Numbered from the stretch's first letter, positions 44,572-53,966 are shown. The stretch is DNA of 64,000 nucleotides from Asticcacaulis sp. AC460 (GCF_000495795.1 NZ_AWGD01000008.1:1-64000), one strand, 5' to 3'. A program made the numbers and translations. Notes: generated by a model from the letters alone, not told the origin.

Positions 44572-45447
44572 CTACGAAAAATAAGGGGACAAGGCGGCGC
44601 GCGCGGCTTCGCCCAGGTCGGTACGCTTTAACGCCAAGGCGACATTGGCTCGTAAGAGGCCGATCTTGTCGCCGCAGTCATAGGTCGTACCATCATATTC
44701 CAGCGCGTGGAAGCTTTGGGTTTCCATCAGGCGGAACATCGAGTCGGTAAGCTGGATCTCGCCGCCGGCGCCGCGGCCCTGGGTCGAGAGCAGTTCGAAG
44801 ATTTCCGGTTGCAGGACGTAGCGGCCGGAGACGATCAGGTTGGACGGCGCCGTGCCCTGGGGCGGCTTCTCGACCATGCCGGTCATCTTGTTCAGGCGGC
44901 CGTCTTGTTTCTCGAGCGCGACGACGCCGTATTGATGTGTCTGGTCGTGGGGGACGGCTTCGACGACGATGATGTTGCCGCCGACCTGATCATAGGCCTG
45001 GATGGCTTGTTTCAGGGCCGGGACCTGCGCGTCCATAACCATGTCGGGGAGGATGACGGCGAAGGGTTCGTCGCCGATGATGTCGCGGCCGCACCAGACG
45101 GCGTGGCCCAGGCCCTTGGGCTGCATCTGGCGCACGAAGCTCATCTCGCCTTCCCTGGGCAGTTCGGCCAGGAGCTCGTCCAGGATGGCGGTCTTGTTCT
45201 TGTCGCGCAGTTGCGATTCGAGTTCGACCTGGTGGTCGAAATAGTCCTCGATGGCGCCCTTGGAGCGGCCGGTGACGAAGACGAAATGTTCGATGCCGGC
45301 GGCGCGGGCTTCGGCCACGACATAGGACAGGATGGGACGGTCGACGACGTTCAGCAGTTCCTTGGGTACCACCTTGGTGCCGGGAAGGACGCGGGTACCC
45401 AGGCCGGCGACGGGTACGACCGCCTTGCGAACGCGTTTATGTGACAC
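44572..45447 (-). CDS. galU: UTP-glucose-1-phosphate uridylyltransferase
   Basis: A 291-residue nucleotidyltransferase that makes UDP-glucose. The N-terminal VVPVAGLGTRVLPGTKVVPK, then ELL, is the nucleotide-binding signature; FAVILPDMVMDAQ holds the Mg/UTP aspartate, and VEKP and GRYVLQPEIF complete the family pattern. It supplies UDP-glucose for polysaccharides and galactose use. It is on the same strand as the phosphohexomutase gene, which starts 94 bases after its end. Its upstream region holds a terminator-like hairpin on the same strand. Confidence 0.93.
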   Translation of the reverse strand: MSHKRVRKAVVPVAGLGTRVLPGTKVVPKELLNVVDRPILSYVVAEARAAGIEHFVFVTGRSKGAIEDYFDHQVELESQLRDKNKTAILDELLAELPREGEMSFVRQMQPKGLGHAVWCGRDIIGDEPFAVILPDMVMDAQVPALKQAIQAYDQVGGNIIVVEAVPHDQTHQYGVVALEKQDGRLNKMTGMVEKPPQGTAPSNLIVSGRYVLQPEIFELLSTQGRGAGGEIQLTDSMFRLMETQSFHALEYDGTTYDCGDKIGLLRANVALALKRTDLGEAARAALSPYFS

Positions 45448-45812
45448 GTGAACCCCTTAAATCAGTGTGGCAAATCCGCCTATACGGCGTGAAATTATGA
45501 ACAGCGGCGGCACGTTAGTGTGCAGACGGCAAAACGGCAACCACCGTCATGAAAAATTCTTGCGAACGCGAAATAAGCCAAAAAATTACCTCCCGGGTGA
45601 GGCCGGGAGGTGAAAGTCGTGTTGGGAGGATTCCTGCAACAGGAAACAACGACCGGAAAAAGCCGTTACCTGCTGGATATCATGTCAGACAAATAACGCA
45701 AACAAATTATGCAATTTAAAATATTTAATTTTTGAAACTTGTCAGCCGGGATATTGTCATATTTATTCTGGGTAAAAGCAGGCCCCGGCAAGGGGATTCA
45801 GGGAGATATGAG
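45448..45812. other. Divergent intergenic region galU / GH27
   Basis: No open gene is seen. The middle holds structured sequence described as a candidate RNA on the minus strand (45580-45725). The part next to the GH27 gene, 45690-45740, is strongly AT-rich (TTAAAATATTTAATTTTTG) and should contain promoter elements in one or both directions. Confidence 0.5.
45580..45725 (-). ncRNA. Candidate small RNA or galU leader with terminator
   Basis: On the minus strand a hairpin TTCCTG/CAGGAA (45631-45645, loop of 3) sits inside a longer imperfect stem (GTCG-TGTT with AACA-CGAC), followed by TCCTCCC in an unpaired position, then a 9-bp stem ACCTCCCGG/CCGGGAGGT (45588-45611) and TTTTTT (45580-45585). 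This looks like a short transcript with an intrinsic terminator, 130 bases upstream of galU on its strand. An AT-rich stretch at 45690-45740 could be its promoter. No known RNA family is recognised. Confidence 0.4.
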
Positions 45813-47021
45813 ATGACGGGATTACGCATGACCGTGGCCGTGGCCGCGATGGTGGCGGGCTTGGCGGCGACGGGTGTGGCGTCGGCGCATGAGACGCTGG
45901 ATTTGACCGCGCCCAAGCCGAACCTGGCGGCGACGCCACCCATGGGATGGAATTCGTGGAACAAGTTCGCCTGCAATATCGACGAAGGCAAGGTGCGGGC
46001 CGTGGCCGACGCCATGGCGTCGACCGGCATGAAGGATGCGGGTTATCAGTATATCGTCATCGATGATTGCTGGCAGACCGAGCGCGCGGCCGATGGCACC
46101 ATCCAGGCCGATCCGGTCAAGTTCCCGTCGGGGATCAAGGCCCTGGCCGACTATGTCCATTCGAAGGGGTTGAAGTTCGGTCTGTATTCAGATGCGGGCG
46201 TGAAGACCTGCGGCGGCCGGCCGGGCAGCGCCGGTTATGAGTTCCATGATGCCCGGACCTATGCGTCATGGGGCGTCGATTTTCTCAAGTATGACTGGTG
46301 CTATACCGGGCCGCGCAATGCAGAAGCCGCCTATACCATCATGGCCAAGGCGCTGCGGGCTTCGGGGCGGGATATCCTGCTGAGCATCTGCGAGTGGGGC
46401 GATAACAAGCCGCGCGACTGGGCCGCCAAGGCCGGACATCAGTGGCGGACGACGGGCGATATCCGCGATTCGTGGGATATCGATGAGGGGTATAGCCATT
46501 CGTTCACCTGGATTTTGGACCGCCAGGCCGACCTGTGGAAGGATTCGGGACCTAACCAGTGGAATGACCCGGACATGCTGGAGGTCGGCAACGGCGGCAT
46601 GACGGCGATCGAGTACAAGGCGCATTTTTCTTTGTGGGCGATGCTGGCGGCGCCGTTGATTGCAGGGAATGATCTGTCGGCTATGGACCAGGAGACGCAT
46701 GACATCCTGACCAATAAGGATGTCATCGCCGTCGACCAGGATGTGTTGGGGCAGCAGGGGCGTCGGTTGATCGATGACGGCGATTTCGAGGTCTGGGTGC
46801 GGCCGTTGGCCGGTGGTGACCGGGCTGTGGTGTTGTTCAACCGGTCGGCGGCCGCCAAGGTGATGTCGGTCGATTGGGAGACCTTGCAGTTGCCGGCGGA
46901 GATGAAGGCGACCGTCAAGGATCTGTGGAGCAAGCAGGTTACCAAGAAGGTCAAGGGCCGCTATTCGGCCGAGGTGCCTTCGCATGGCGCGGTGATGGTG
47001 CGGATTACGCCGACGGTATAA
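45813..47021 (+). CDS. Secreted GH27 alpha-galactosidase
   Basis: A 402-residue glycoside hydrolase with signal peptide (VAAMVAGLAATGVASAHE). The mature part begins LAATPPMGWNSWNKFAC, the GH27 signature. The nucleophile is Asp161 in LKYDWCYTG and the acid/base Asp219 in IRDSWD; DDCW near the N-terminus is also conserved. It removes terminal alpha-galactose from oligosaccharides with retention. ATG at 45813 has GGGAG at 45801-45805; the open frame goes back to 45732. It ends with a short beta domain. A family A repeat follows. GH27 also includes other specificities, so the substrate is likely but not certain. Confidence 0.9.
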   Translation: MTGLRMTVAVAAMVAGLAATGVASAHETLDLTAPKPNLAATPPMGWNSWNKFACNIDEGKVRAVADAMASTGMKDAGYQYIVIDDCWQTERAADGTIQADPVKFPSGIKALADYVHSKGLKFGLYSDAGVKTCGGRPGSAGYEFHDARTYASWGVDFLKYDWCYTGPRNAEAAYTIMAKALRASGRDILLSICEWGDNKPRDWAAKAGHQWRTTGDIRDSWDIDEGYSHSFTWILDRQADLWKDSGPNQWNDPDMLEVGNGGMTAIEYKAHFSLWAMLAAPLIAGNDLSAMDQETHDILTNKDVIAVDQDVLGQQGRRLIDDGDFEVWVRPLAGGDRAVVLFNRSAAAKVMSVDWETLQLPAEMKATVKDLWSKQVTKKVKGRYSAEVPSHGAVMVRITPTV

Positions 47022-47054
47022 TCGGGAGGGTTGGCGGATGGGGTATCGATCGTA

Positions 47055-47106
47055 TACCCCTCCGTCGGCTTCGCCGACACCTCCCCACTTCGTGGAGAGG
47101 AGGAGG
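47055..47106. repeat. Intergenic hairpin repeat, family A copy 4
   Basis: Same sequence as copy 3 in the hairpins (GTCGGC/GCCGAC and CCTCCCCACTTCGTGGAGAG). It lies between the converging GH27 and glucokinase genes. Confidence 0.85.
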
Positions 47107-47131
47107 ACTCTAAAACTGACAATGCCTGTCT

Positions 47132-48088
47132 TTAGTGGAAGAGGGTTTGCAGGCCCTTGAAATCGGCGTCAGGAGAGGTGACCTGGTAGGCCGGGACCGC
47201 GCTCAGGTAGTCGCCGATGCGGCCGTCCTTGCGGAACTCACGGCCGAAACGGTCCTTGTCGACAAAGTCCGACAGCATCTCGATCAGTTGCCCCGACAGG
47301 TACACTCCGCCGCGGGCGCCCGTCGTCAGCACAAAGTCTGCCGAGGCCCGGGCCAGCCAGTCCAGGCACATGGTAATCGCCGCCTTCGCCCGGGCATGGC
47401 CGCCATGGGCCAGGTGGACAATGTCTTCGACAGATAAGGCTGGAGACGGAACGCCTTCGAGGTCGCTCAGGGCCTGGAAGGTGTCGCACAAACCGCCGAT
47501 CGACACGGCGCGCTCAATCGAAACGTGACCGTAGCGGGCCTTCAGGTATTTGAAGACGGCGAACTGTTCGTCGCTGGCCGCGGGCAGGTCCATATGGCCG
47601 CCGGCGCCGGCAAAGGCCGTCCACTGGTCGTCGGCGTCCTTCATGACGATGGCCAGGCCGAGGCCTGGGCCGGTGCCGATCACGCAGCGCGAGGCGTCGA
47701 TATATTCCGACAGGTCGTCGCCGGGGCTCAGGGTGACATAGTCCTTGGGCGTCAGGTTCGGAATGGCCATGGCGCGGGCGACCGTCGGGTTGACGATATG
47801 CAGGCGCTTGACGTTGAAGACGCGGCGCAGGCGCTCGCGTTCGATGTCGTAGCCGTGGTTGGGCATGTGCTGGATGCCGTCCTGCTCCCAGCCGGGGGCG
47901 GAGATGGCGGCGGCGGTCAGGAAAGGCGCGCCGTTCTCGTCAAGGAAGTCATTGACCGCGTTCTCAAACCCCGGCGCGTCGCCGGCGGCGAATTCGCCCG
48001 ACGTCAGGATGCCGTCACGTTCGTTGATCAGGGCAAGCCGGGCTGAGCCCTTGATGGCCAGGTTGCATAACAGAATAGCGTTCGACAT
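47132..48088 (-). CDS. glk: Glucokinase
   Basis: A 318-residue sugar kinase of the ASKHA fold (Glk family). It phosphorylates glucose at O6 with ATP. The N-terminal LLCNLAIKGSARLALI resembles the phosphate-1 loop region, though the usual GGT/DxGGTN block is not evident (NLAIKGSARL in its place). GTGPGLGLAIV and AGAGGHMDLPAASDEQ match the Glk phosphate-2 and glucose-binding parts, followed by VSIGGLCDTFQAL. It would act on glucose set free by the neighbouring glycosidases. It is convergent with GH27 and separated from the GntR gene by a family B repeat. Confidence 0.8.
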   Translation of the reverse strand: MSNAILLCNLAIKGSARLALINERDGILTSGEFAAGDAPGFENAVNDFLDENGAPFLTAAAISAPGWEQDGIQHMPNHGYDIERERLRRVFNVKRLHIVNPTVARAMAIPNLTPKDYVTLSPGDDLSEYIDASRCVIGTGPGLGLAIVMKDADDQWTAFAGAGGHMDLPAASDEQFAVFKYLKARYGHVSIERAVSIGGLCDTFQALSDLEGVPSPALSVEDIVHLAHGGHARAKAAITMCLDWLARASADFVLTTGARGGVYLSGQLIEMLSDFVDKDRFGREFRKDGRIGDYLSAVPAYQVTSPDADFKGLQTLFH

Positions 48089-48225
48089 GTCTCAGGTCCG
48101 CTGTGTCGCTCCCCCGGCGGCGGTAGCGCGGGGATAGTACCCATCGATCGGTGAACAAGGAGATAACGCTGTAATGAGGCGATTTGATGCCTTCGGAGGA
48201 CGAGGCGGGGGAGGGGAAGAGTACT

Positions 48226-48311
48226 GCGGGCCAAATCCCCCACCGTCTTATGAGCTGACGCTCATAATCCACCTCCCCGTATAACGGGGAGGAATAAGTT
48301 ATTGTAAATTA
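48226..48311. repeat. Intergenic hairpin repeat, family B copy 2
   Basis: Stem 1 is TTATGAGC/GCTCATAA (48248-48267, loop TGAC), changed on both arms relative to copies 1 and 3; stem 2 is CCTCCCCGT/ACGGGGAGG (48272-48292, loop ATA), with the closing C-G of copy 1 replaced by T-A. The pairing is kept in both. Confidence 0.88.
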
Positions 48312-48350
48312 GGCTTTCTTTCTCACTCGACCAAATGGAGATCGTTCGCG

Positions 48351-49043
48351 CTACTTGACGGTCTCTATGAGCTTGAGTGAGTCGCGTAAAATGGCTTCGG
48401 AGGCCTGTTTGGCGGCGTCGGCATCGCCGTGTTCGATCGCCACCAGGACGGCTTCGTGGGCGGCAATGCTGGCGGTATGGCCGGAAATCTGGTTGGTCAG
48501 CTGGATCGACAGCTGCAGGGCGTTGTTGATCAGCGGCTTCAGCCGCCAGAAGAAGGGGTTGCCCGAGGCCTTCAGGATGGCGACATGGAAGTCGATATCG
48601 GCCTGAAGGCCCGCCTCCTGGTCGCCGGAGGTCGCGATCATGGCTTCCAGGCCGTCGCGGATCTGGGCGATCGCACGCTTGTCCTGGACCTCGGCGGCCA
48701 GGGCGGCAGCGGTCGGTTCAATGGCCAGGCGCATCTGGGCGAATTCACGGAAAATCTTGTTCGAGAAGGGCCGCTCCATCAGCCAGCGCAGCACGTCCGG
48801 ATCGAGCAGGTTCCAGTTGTCGACGGGCTCGATGCGCGTGCCCTGGCGCTGACGCGACGACAGCAGGCCCTTGGCCGACAGCATCTTGACGGCTTCGCGC
48901 ATGACGGTACGCGAGGCGCCGTAGTGCTGGCAAAGTTCCGCTTCGGTCGGGAAGGTCTTGCCGTCGAATTCGCCGGTGACGATCGATTGACCCAGCGTCT
49001 TCAAAAGACCGTAAGCCAGGCTGACGCCGTGTTCGGAACGCAT
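48351..49043 (-). CDS. GntR/FadR-family (FCD) regulator of sugar genes
   Basis: A 230-residue regulator with GntR winged helix (PTEAELCQHYGASRTVMREA, about residues 30-50) and an FCD effector domain containing the metal-binding-type motifs DIDFHVAIL and SIAAHEAVLVAI. Members with this layout respond to sugar acids or uronates. ATG at 49043 begins at the usual MRSEHG; the frame extends to 49163. It is divergent from the GH35-like gene, and an imperfect palindrome (49149-49167) lies between them, suggesting it controls that gene and itself. Confidence 0.85.
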   Translation of the reverse strand: MRSEHGVSLAYGLLKTLGQSIVTGEFDGKTFPTEAELCQHYGASRTVMREAVKMLSAKGLLSSRQRQGTRIEPVDNWNLLDPDVLRWLMERPFSNKIFREFAQMRLAIEPTAAALAAEVQDKRAIAQIRDGLEAMIATSGDQEAGLQADIDFHVAILKASGNPFFWRLKPLINNALQLSIQLTNQISGHTASIAAHEAVLVAIEHGDADAAKQASEAILRDSLKLIETVK

Positions 49044-49148
49044 TATAATTTTCCATCGGGTTGCGCAGATTCGCGCACCTGCGGGCGAAACTGACAAAAA
49101 ACCGGTCATAACACAAGTTGCGTCGATTGGACTTGCCGGATCGGTGGC

Positions 49149-49167
49149 AATTTTATATGACAAATTT
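49149..49167. promoter_or_regulatory. Possible operator of the FCD regulator
   Basis: AATTTTATATGACAAATTT is an imperfect 19-base palindrome in the spacer between the regulator and the GH35-like gene. Half-sites with TTT and AAA and a T-N-A centre resemble FCD-type operators. Only one copy is found in the window. Confidence 0.4.
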
Positions 49168-49270
49168 CACACGTGATAAAAACTGCATATATGGAAAGAG
49201 CCGGTGAAAACCTGGTTTTTCCCGTAATCTGCGAAACGGCCTTAATGGGCGAACGGATAGGGAGCTTCGG

Positions 49271-50947
49271 GTGAGACAATCAACAGCCAAGCGAATCGGC
49301 GGCGTGGTGTTAGCGTTATCAATGGTTTTAGCCGCGCCGATGGCGCAGGCCGCGGCCAAAAAGGCCGCTCCCGTGAAGCCGATTCCGGCGCTGGTGCAGA
49401 AGGATGGCAAGTTCGCGCTGATGGTCGATGGCGCGCCGTTCCTGATCCTGGGCGGCCAGGCCAACAATTCCAGCAACTATCCGGCCGCGTTGAAAGACGT
49501 CTGGCCGGCGATCAAGGATCTGAACGCCAATACCCTGGTCATGCCGGTGGCGTGGGAGCAGGTCGAGCCCGTCGAAGGGACGTTCGATTTCAGCTTTGTC
49601 GACGCGCTGATCAAGGAAGCGCGGCAGAACAATGTCCGCCTGGTCATCCTGTGGTTCGGTACCTGGAAGAATACCGGTCCCAGCTATACGCCGTCGTGGG
49701 TCAAGGGCGACAATAAGCGTTTCCCCCGCCTGACCAACAAGGATGGCACGCTGTCCTATGCCCTGTCGCCGCTGTATGAGACGACGCGCGAGGCCGACAA
49801 GCGGGCCTATGTCAAGTTGATTGAGCATATCAAGGCGATCGACAGCGGCCAGCGCACCGTCATCATGTTGCAGCCGCAGAACGAGGTCGGGGTCTATGGC
49901 GCGGCGCGTGACCATTCCGCCAAGGCCAATGCCATCATGGCCCAGCCGGTGCCGGAGGCGTTGCTGCGCAAGTTCAACAAGCCGGCTGGGAATTGGAACG
50001 AAGTCTTCGGCAAGGATGCCGACGAGTTCTTCCATGCCTGGTCGATCGCGTCCTATGTCGACAATATCGCCGCGGCCGGCAAGGCCGTCTATCCGCTGCC
50101 GACCTATATGAACGCGGCTTTGAAGGATCCGTTGAATCCGGAGCAGGCGCCGGGTTCCTATGCATCCGGCGGGCCGACCTACAATGTCATTGACGTCTAC
50201 AAGGCGGCTGCACCGCATATCGACCTGCTGGCGCCGGACCTCTATTCGCCGGGCTCGCAGAGCTATGAGGCGACCTTGAACTTCTATGCCCGCAAGGACA
50301 ATGCCCTGTTCGTCGCCGAAAGCGGGAACCGGCCGACCTATGCGCGGTTTATCTTTTCGACCCTGGGACGTCAGGGCATCGGTTTCGATCCGTTCGGCTT
50401 CGACTATACCGGCTATTCGAACTTCCCGCTGGGGTCGACCCAAAGCGGTCCCGAGATGGTCAAGCCGTTCGGCGATCTTTACGAGCTGTTCCGTCCGCTG
50501 GAGCGGGTGTGGCCCAAGCTGTCGCTCGAAAGCCAGGTCTGGGGCGTGTCCGAGCCCGACGATCATTCGGCCCAGACTCTGGATCTGGGACCGAATTGGA
50601 ACGCCAAGGTCACTTACCGTCAGTGGCAGTTCGGCATGCCGGAATGGGACCCGGAGAACAAGAACGGCTATCCGGAAGGTTCGGAGATTCCCAGTGGTGG
50701 GGTTGCCGTGGCGAAGCTGTCGGATAATGAGTTTTTGGTGGCAGGCTACCATGCCCGGATTTCGTTCGGGGCCGGGTCGGCGAATGCCGCGAAGGGATTT
50801 ATCCTCGACCGCGTCGAAGAAGGTCACTACGATGCCAAGGGTAATTGGGTATTCGAGCGCGTGTGGAACGGGGACCAGACGGATTACGGTTTGAACTTCG
50901 CGCAGCCGCGGTTGTTTAAGGTAAGATTGGCGACGTTCGAAAAGTAA
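49271..50947 (+). CDS. Exported GH35-like (DUF5597) beta-galactosidase
   Basis: A 558-residue protein with signal peptide (VLALSMVLAAPMAQAA). The TIM-barrel start FLILGGQANNSSNYPAALKD is typical of GH35/GH42-like enzymes with a DUF5597 C-terminal domain. The acid/base is Glu205 in QPQNEVG and the nucleophile probably Glu350 in FVAESGN. The beta-sandwich end (about 400-558) is DUF5597. Similar enzymes remove beta-galactose from xyloglucan or arabinogalactan side chains. Next comes the GH31 gene on the same strand, with a family A repeat between. Family sure; exact linkage inferred. Confidence 0.87.
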   Translation: MRQSTAKRIGGVVLALSMVLAAPMAQAAAKKAAPVKPIPALVQKDGKFALMVDGAPFLILGGQANNSSNYPAALKDVWPAIKDLNANTLVMPVAWEQVEPVEGTFDFSFVDALIKEARQNNVRLVILWFGTWKNTGPSYTPSWVKGDNKRFPRLTNKDGTLSYALSPLYETTREADKRAYVKLIEHIKAIDSGQRTVIMLQPQNEVGVYGAARDHSAKANAIMAQPVPEALLRKFNKPAGNWNEVFGKDADEFFHAWSIASYVDNIAAAGKAVYPLPTYMNAALKDPLNPEQAPGSYASGGPTYNVIDVYKAAAPHIDLLAPDLYSPGSQSYEATLNFYARKDNALFVAESGNRPTYARFIFSTLGRQGIGFDPFGFDYTGYSNFPLGSTQSGPEMVKPFGDLYELFRPLERVWPKLSLESQVWGVSEPDDHSAQTLDLGPNWNAKVTYRQWQFGMPEWDPENKNGYPEGSEIPSGGVAVAKLSDNEFLVAGYHARISFGAGSANAAKGFILDRVEEGHYDAKGNWVFERVWNGDQTDYGLNFAQPRLFKVRLATFEK

Positions 50948-50953
50948 GAAAGA

Positions 50954-51005
50954 TACCCCTCCGCCGGCTTCGCCGGCACCTCCCCATCAAGATGGAGAGG
51001 AGGGA
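50954..51005. repeat. Intergenic hairpin repeat, family A copy 5
   Basis: First stem GCCGGC/GCCGGC (loop TTC); the second hairpin has loop CATCAAGATG in place of ACTTCGT, so its inner pairs CAT/ATG differ from the other copies. It lies between the GH35-like and GH31 genes and may be transcribed with them. Confidence 0.85.
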
Positions 51006-51057
51006 GCGAGCTTTGGCGCCGACCTGTGGAGGCGCCCACAAAAATCAGGGAGTTGAG

Positions 51058-53943
51058 ATGATGAAGATGAAGGTTCTGGCATCGGTTTCGGCCTTGGCCA
51101 TGATGGTCTGTGCGGGCTCGGCCTGGGCGGGCACGTTCGAGAAAACCGCCACCGGCGTGATCGTGCGCCCCGACAGCGGCGCCGAAAAGGAAATCGTTCT
51201 CGAGGTCATCCGCGACGACATCATTCATGTCGTCGGGCTGGACGATCCCAAGCGGGCGCAGATCCCGTCGCTGATGTCCGTCGTCGAAGGCCAGAAGGGT
51301 GGCTTTACCGTTACCGAAGAGGGCGGGGCGGTTGTGCTGAAGGCCGGCAAGTCGTCGGCCAAGGTGTCGCTGAGCGACGGCAACCTGACCTTCTACAATG
51401 CCGCCGGCGAGGCCGTGCTGACGGAAGCCAAGAGCAGCATCACCCCGGTCACCGTCGAGGGTCAGCCTTACGTCGCTACCCAGGCGCAGTTCAACCGTGG
51501 TACCGGTGAGGCCTTCTACGGCCTGGGCCAGCACCAGAACGCCCAGATGAACCTGAACGGCGAAGACGTCGAAATCCGCCAGCACAATATGGATATCGGC
51601 ATCCCGTTCGTGGTGTCGGACAAGAATTACGGCCTGTTGTGGGACAACAACTCGGTCACCCGCTTCGGCGATCCGAAGCGTTACGGCCATCTGGGCCGTG
51701 ACCTGAAGCTTTCGGATGTTAAGGGCAAGGCCGGCGCGCTGACCGCCAAATACTATGTCGACGGCAAACTGATCCTGACGCGCCGTGAAGCCGTCATCGA
51801 CTATCAGTTCCTGTCGGACGTCGCCAAGAACTGGCCCAAGGACAAGGCGCTGACCACCCAGGCGACCCAGGGCAAGCAGGTCAAGGTGGTGTGGGAAGGC
51901 ACGCTGTCGACCGACAAGACCGGCCGTCACAAGTTCCGCCTCTATTCGTCCGACTATGCCGACCTGACGCTGGACGGCAAGAAGACCCTGAGCGTGTGGC
52001 GCCAGAACTGGAACCCGTGGTACCACAATTTCGAAGTCGACATGACCGCCGGCAAGCCGGTCCAGTTCCAGCTGGAATGGAAGCCATCCGGCGGCATGGT
52101 CGCGGTCGTCCATAATGATCCGCTGCCCGATCAGGACCGTCACTCGCTGACCCTGACCTCGGAAGTGGGCACGGGGCTGAACTATTACTTCATCTCGTCC
52201 GACAGCCTGGACGGGGTGATCGGCGGTTATCGCCACGTCACCGGCCAGGCGCCACTGATGCCGAAATGGGCCTATGGCTTCTGGCAGTCGCGTCAGCGCT
52301 ATGAAACGTCGGAACAGGCCCTGGGTGTGCTTAAGGAATACCGCGCCCGCGGCTGGCCGATCGACAACATCGTCCAGGACTGGTTCTACTGGCCGGAAGA
52401 CCAGTGGGGCTCGCACGATTTCGACAAGACGCGCTTCCCCGATCCGAAGGGCTATGTCGACGAGGTCCACAAGCTGAACGCCCGGATCATGATCTCGATC
52501 TGGGGCAAGTTCTATGCGAACACCGCCAACTTCAAGGAGTATGAGGCCAAGGGCTATATGTGGATGGGCAACGTCAAGGACGGCGCCCGCGACTGGGTTG
52601 GCCCGGGTTACCTGAACTCGCACTATTCGCCCTATAATCAGGAAGCGCGCGACATCTATTATCGCCAGCTCAAGGACAAGCTGATCGACCTGGGCTTCGA
52701 CGCCTGGTGGATGGACAATACCGAGCCGGACGTGCGCTCCAACACCAGCCCGGAAGAGTTCGCCAAGCTGATCACCCCGACCCAGATGGGGCCGGGCGCC
52801 GTGGTGCACAACGCCTATGCGCTGATGAACACCAAGGCGATGTATGACGGGCTGAAGCGTGATCAGCCGGACGAGCGCCAGTTCATCCTGACGCGGTCGG
52901 GCTTTGCCGGCGTCCAGCGTAACGCGGCGGCGGTGTGGTCGGGCGATACGGTCGGCCGGTGGAACAACCTGCACGACCAGATCTCGGCCGGGGTTCAGAC
53001 TGGCTTCTCGGGCGTGCCGAACTGGACGCATGATATCGGCGGCTATGCCCAGGAGGCGCGCTATCAGGGCGCAGATGTCGGCGGCTTGCAGGAAAACCGT
53101 TCGACTGCGGCGGCCCAGATCAAGCCGGAGGATTTGAAGGAATGGCACGAGTTGAACCTGCGCTGGTTCCAGTTCGGCGCCTTCTCGCCGCTGTTCCGGT
53201 CGCACGGGGAAGGCGTCAAGCGCGAGATCCATATCATCTCGCCCGAAGGCTCGGACATGCGCGACAGCATGGTGTGGTACGACAAGCTGCGTTACCGCCT
53301 GATGCCGTACATCTATGCCAATGCGTCGGATATCTATTTCAACTCGGGTACGCTGATGCGCGGCCTGGCCATGGACTTCCCGGGCGACGCCAACGGCAAG
53401 AACATCAATGACGAGTACATGTTCGGCAAGGCCATCCTGGTCGCGCCGGTGTCGGAATACGGTGCCCGGTCGCGCAAGGTCTATCTGCCGGCGGGGACCG
53501 ACTGGTACGACTTCTATTCCGGCGCCAAGGCCAGCGGTGGGCAGACCCTGGAGGTCAATGCTCCGGTTACCCAGATGCCGCTGTTCGTTCGGGCCGGCGC
53601 GATCATACCGTTCGGGCCGACCATCCAGTATGTTGACGAAAAGCCCGATGCGCCGCTGGTCTTCCACGTCTATACCGGCAAGGACGGTTCGTTCAGCCTG
53701 TACGAGGATGACGGCGTGTCGAACGCCTACGTCAAGGGCGGTTATTCGCGGATTCCGCTGACCTATAACGAGGCGACGGGCGAGTTGATCATCGGTGACC
53801 GCACCGGCAGCTTCAAGGGCATGGTTGAGAACCGGACGTTCCGGGTGCGCTTCATCACGCCGGGTGTGTCGACTTCGGCGGCGATGGACGATTACTCGGT
53901 CGAGGTCGCCTATACCGGTAAGGCGATCACCGTGAAGAAGTAG
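51058..53943 (+). CDS. Secreted GH31 alpha-glycosidase (alpha-xylosidase type) with PA14 insert
   Basis: A 961-residue enzyme with signal peptide (VSALAMMVCAGSAWAG). An N-terminal beta-sandwich is interrupted at about residues 262-350 by a PA14-like domain (TGRHKFRLYSSDYADLTLDG). The catalytic barrel carries the nucleophile Asp553 in WWMDNTEPD and the acid/base Asp630 in WSGDTVGRW, followed by C-terminal beta domains. A PA14 insert is known in GH31 alpha-xylosidases that act on long xyloglucan oligosaccharides. ATG at 51058 follows CAGGGAGTTGAG. A strong terminator follows. Confidence 0.9.
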   Translation: MMKMKVLASVSALAMMVCAGSAWAGTFEKTATGVIVRPDSGAEKEIVLEVIRDDIIHVVGLDDPKRAQIPSLMSVVEGQKGGFTVTEEGGAVVLKAGKSSAKVSLSDGNLTFYNAAGEAVLTEAKSSITPVTVEGQPYVATQAQFNRGTGEAFYGLGQHQNAQMNLNGEDVEIRQHNMDIGIPFVVSDKNYGLLWDNNSVTRFGDPKRYGHLGRDLKLSDVKGKAGALTAKYYVDGKLILTRREAVIDYQFLSDVAKNWPKDKALTTQATQGKQVKVVWEGTLSTDKTGRHKFRLYSSDYADLTLDGKKTLSVWRQNWNPWYHNFEVDMTAGKPVQFQLEWKPSGGMVAVVHNDPLPDQDRHSLTLTSEVGTGLNYYFISSDSLDGVIGGYRHVTGQAPLMPKWAYGFWQSRQRYETSEQALGVLKEYRARGWPIDNIVQDWFYWPEDQWGSHDFDKTRFPDPKGYVDEVHKLNARIMISIWGKFYANTANFKEYEAKGYMWMGNVKDGARDWVGPGYLNSHYSPYNQEARDIYYRQLKDKLIDLGFDAWWMDNTEPDVRSNTSPEEFAKLITPTQMGPGAVVHNAYALMNTKAMYDGLKRDQPDERQFILTRSGFAGVQRNAAAVWSGDTVGRWNNLHDQISAGVQTGFSGVPNWTHDIGGYAQEARYQGADVGGLQENRSTAAAQIKPEDLKEWHELNLRWFQFGAFSPLFRSHGEGVKREIHIISPEGSDMRDSMVWYDKLRYRLMPYIYANASDIYFNSGTLMRGLAMDFPGDANGKNINDEYMFGKAILVAPVSEYGARSRKVYLPAGTDWYDFYSGAKASGGQTLEVNAPVTQMPLFVRAGAIIPFGPTIQYVDEKPDAPLVFHVYTGKDGSFSLYEDDGVSNAYVKGGYSRIPLTYNEATGELIIGDRTGSFKGMVENRTFRVRFITPGVSTSAAMDDYSVEVAYTGKAITVKK

Positions 53944-53966
53944 GCTTTACGGATTGGATTGACAGG

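Noticed and set aside
42984-44750. Plus-strand open frame of 588 codons opposite the phosphohexomutase gene
   Set aside because: Shadow of a gene with all family motifs; the translated product is low in recognisable structure and starts within the real gene.
50884-53667. Antisense open frame of over 900 codons opposite the GH31 gene
   Set aside because: It mirrors a GC-rich real gene with catalytic motifs and a signal peptide. The antisense product has no recognisable domain and no ribosome site.
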